Below, piece by piece: positions 12,946 to 14,022 of a DNA stretch of 14,022 bases. The first letter of the stretch is position 1; every line of letters starts with the position of its first letter. The position numbers were made by a program, and so were the translations under genes. The notes below the pieces were generated by a model. It was not told where the DNA came from. It worked only from the letters and a program-made list of their open reading frames with translations, and ran no database searches. Origin of the DNA: DASPOJ01 sp050014395 (GTDB taxonomy: Bacteria; Acidobacteriota; Terriglobia; Acidiferrales; UBA7541); assembly GCA_050014395.1 (NCBI GenBank), contig JBEKDK010000089.1:1-14022 (forward strand), read 5' to 3'.

Positions 12946-14022
12946 ATGTCCCCATCCGCGCACGCGAAACCGCTCCCATCCCTCGATGCCCGCCTCGCCG
13001 CCGGTAAGCGCCTGCGCGAGAAATCCCCGCGCTCCTCGCACGCCGCCTGGCAGCCGCGCAACGACCTCGCCCACCGCATCGCCCTCCTGCAGCACTCCGA
13101 CCGCGGCCGCCTCTCCGCGCTGCTCCCCATCCGCTACGCCCGCATGATCGAATCGCCATTCGCCTTCTTCCGCGGAGCCGCCGCGCTGATGGCCGCCGAC
13201 CTCGCCTCCACCCCGCGCACCGGCATCCGCGTGCAAGCCTGCGGCGATTGTCACATCGGCAATTTCGGCGGCTTCGGCACGCCCGAGCGCCGCCTGGTCT
13301 TCGACATCAACGATTTCGACGAAACCCTCCCCGCTCCGTGGGAGTGGGACGTCAAGCGCCTCGCCGCCAGCATCCTCCTCGCCATGCGCCAAGCCGGCCT
13401 CGCCGATCGGCACTGCTCCGCCGCCGCGCGCGCCGCCGTTGAGTCCTACCGCCGCCACATGCGCGAGTACGCCGCAATGCCTGCGCTCGAAGTCTGGTAC
13501 TCCGAAATGAGCGCCGCGCTCTTCATCGATCGCGCCGTAACGCCGAAATCCCGCAAGCACTGGCAGCGCCTGGAAGCCAAGGCCGCCGGCAACACCTCCA
13601 GCCGCGAGTTCCCGAAAATCGCCGCGTTCCGCCACGGCCGCCCGCGCATCGTCGATCACCCGCCGTTGATTTATCACACGCCCGAAATCGCACGCGCCGG
13701 CAAGCACATCGCCAACATGCTGCGCCGCTATCGCGCCACGCTCCCCGAAGAGCGCCGCATCGTCCTCGATCGCTACGCCCTCGCCGACGTCGCCCGCAAA
13801 GTCGTTGGCATCGGCAGCGTCGGCACGCGCTGCGCCGTCGCCCTGCTGATGGCCGCGCCGCACGATCCGCTCATCCTGCAAATCAAGGAAGCCCGCCGCT
13901 CCGTGCTCGAGCCCTACGCCGGCAAAAGCCGCTACGCCAATCAAGGCCAGCGCGTCGTCACCGGCCAGCGCATGTTGCAGTCCGCCAGCGACGTTTTCCT
14001 CGGCTGGACGCGCAGCGACGCT
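12946..14022 (+). CDS. DUF2252 family protein, partial (cut by window end)
   Basis: 359 codons are visible and the frame is open to the last base. Recognisable family segments are FAFFRGAAALMAADL (72-86), VQACGDCHIGNFGGFG (96-111), LVFDINDFDET (117-127), PWEWDVKRLAAS (131-142) and, near the edge, VARKVVGIGSVGTR then LQIKEARRSVLEPYAG and GQRVVTGQRMLQ. These identify DUF2252, whose members have motifs recalling the aminoglycoside phosphotransferase/kinase fold (HxGNF and DxND-like). The substrate is unknown and kinase activity is inference. The family is usually about 430-460 aa, so roughly the last fifth is outside the window. The ATG at 12946 is the first good start, with no clear Shine-Dalgarno; the frame is open further upstream through the repeat. 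A large antisense open frame over the same region is a GC-rich shadow. Confidence 0.9.
   Translation, partial: MSPSAHAKPLPSLDARLAAGKRLREKSPRSSHAAWQPRNDLAHRIALLQHSDRGRLSALLPIRYARMIESPFAFFRGAAALMAADLASTPRTGIRVQACGDCHIGNFGGFGTPERRLVFDINDFDETLPAPWEWDVKRLAASILLAMRQAGLADRHCSAAARAAVESYRRHMREYAAMPALEVWYSEMSAALFIDRAVTPKSRKHWQRLEAKAAGNTSSREFPKIAAFRHGRPRIVDHPPLIYHTPEIARAGKHIANMLRRYRATLPEERRIVLDRYALADVARKVVGIGSVGTRCAVALLMAAPHDPLILQIKEARRSVLEPYAGKSRYANQGQRVVTGQRMLQSASDVFLGWTRSDA

Noticed and set aside
12654..13130. Minus-strand open frame containing HHRGHGEHRG
   Set aside because: This is the usual spurious translation of the CT-rich dispersed repeat, with the two hairpin repeats at its ends.
12823..13944. 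373-codon open frame on the minus strand opposite the DUF2252 gene
   Set aside because: It is Gly/Ala/Glu-rich with no recognisable domain, and the plus-strand frame has clear DUF2252 motifs. High GC creates long antisense frames.
1..14022. CRISPR array, prophage, insertion sequence or toxin-antitoxin pair
   Set aside because: No regularly spaced direct repeats, transposase or integrase motifs, terminal inverted repeats or paired small genes were found on either strand.

Overview
The window is GC-rich (clearly above 60% by eye), densely coded bacterial DNA. The suggested source is a Gram-negative bacterium, most likely an acidobacterium. The reasons are an MlaEFD-type phospholipid transporter (so a double membrane), Tat-exported Gfo/Idh/MocA oxidoreductases, a small secreted protein with a carboxypeptidase-regulatory-like fold, a DUF2252 protein, and intergenic hairpin repeats of the GGGGTGCCCCATC type that I associate with acidobacterial genomes. 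The taxonomic call is inference; no rRNA gene is present.

Left part (about 219-4875, minus strand): a run read right to left as aroC (chorismate synthase), def (peptide deformylase), fmt (methionyl-tRNA formyltransferase), a small secreted protein of unknown function, and rsmB (16S rRNA m5C methyltransferase). def-fmt-rsmB is a classic translation cluster. Here aroC sits at its head and a secreted protein is wedged between fmt and rsmB. A good candidate promoter lies upstream of aroC.

Centre (5041-7930, plus strand): mlaE-mlaF-mlaD, encoding permease, ATPase and MCE-domain substrate-binding subunit of a phospholipid ABC transporter between the membranes. The region between aroC and mlaE (4876-5107) carries candidate promoters for both directions. 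Two points stand out. The MlaF ATPase has Ser in place of the Walker B catalytic Glu and Gln in place of the H-loop His. MlaD carries five repeats at an exact 34-residue period. Converging on this operon is a minus-strand gene (8097-9836) for an LplT/Aas-like MFS lysophospholipid transporter fused to a shortened acyltransferase-like tail that has lost its HX4D histidine. Together they look like an envelope phospholipid module.

Right part (10048-12669, plus strand): two consecutive Tat-signal Gfo/Idh/MocA oxidoreductases, probably one operon, for periplasmic NAD(P)-dependent sugar or sugar-derivative chemistry of unknown substrate. Then comes a gene-free stretch (12670-12945) filled with two near-identical 43-bp hairpin repeats and a CT-rich dispersed repeat. 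A DUF2252 gene follows and runs off the window end. I found no CRISPR array, tRNA, rRNA, transposase or phage gene. The window is mostly ordinary chromosome; the most interesting signals are the altered catalytic residues in MlaF and in the MFS-acyltransferase fusion.
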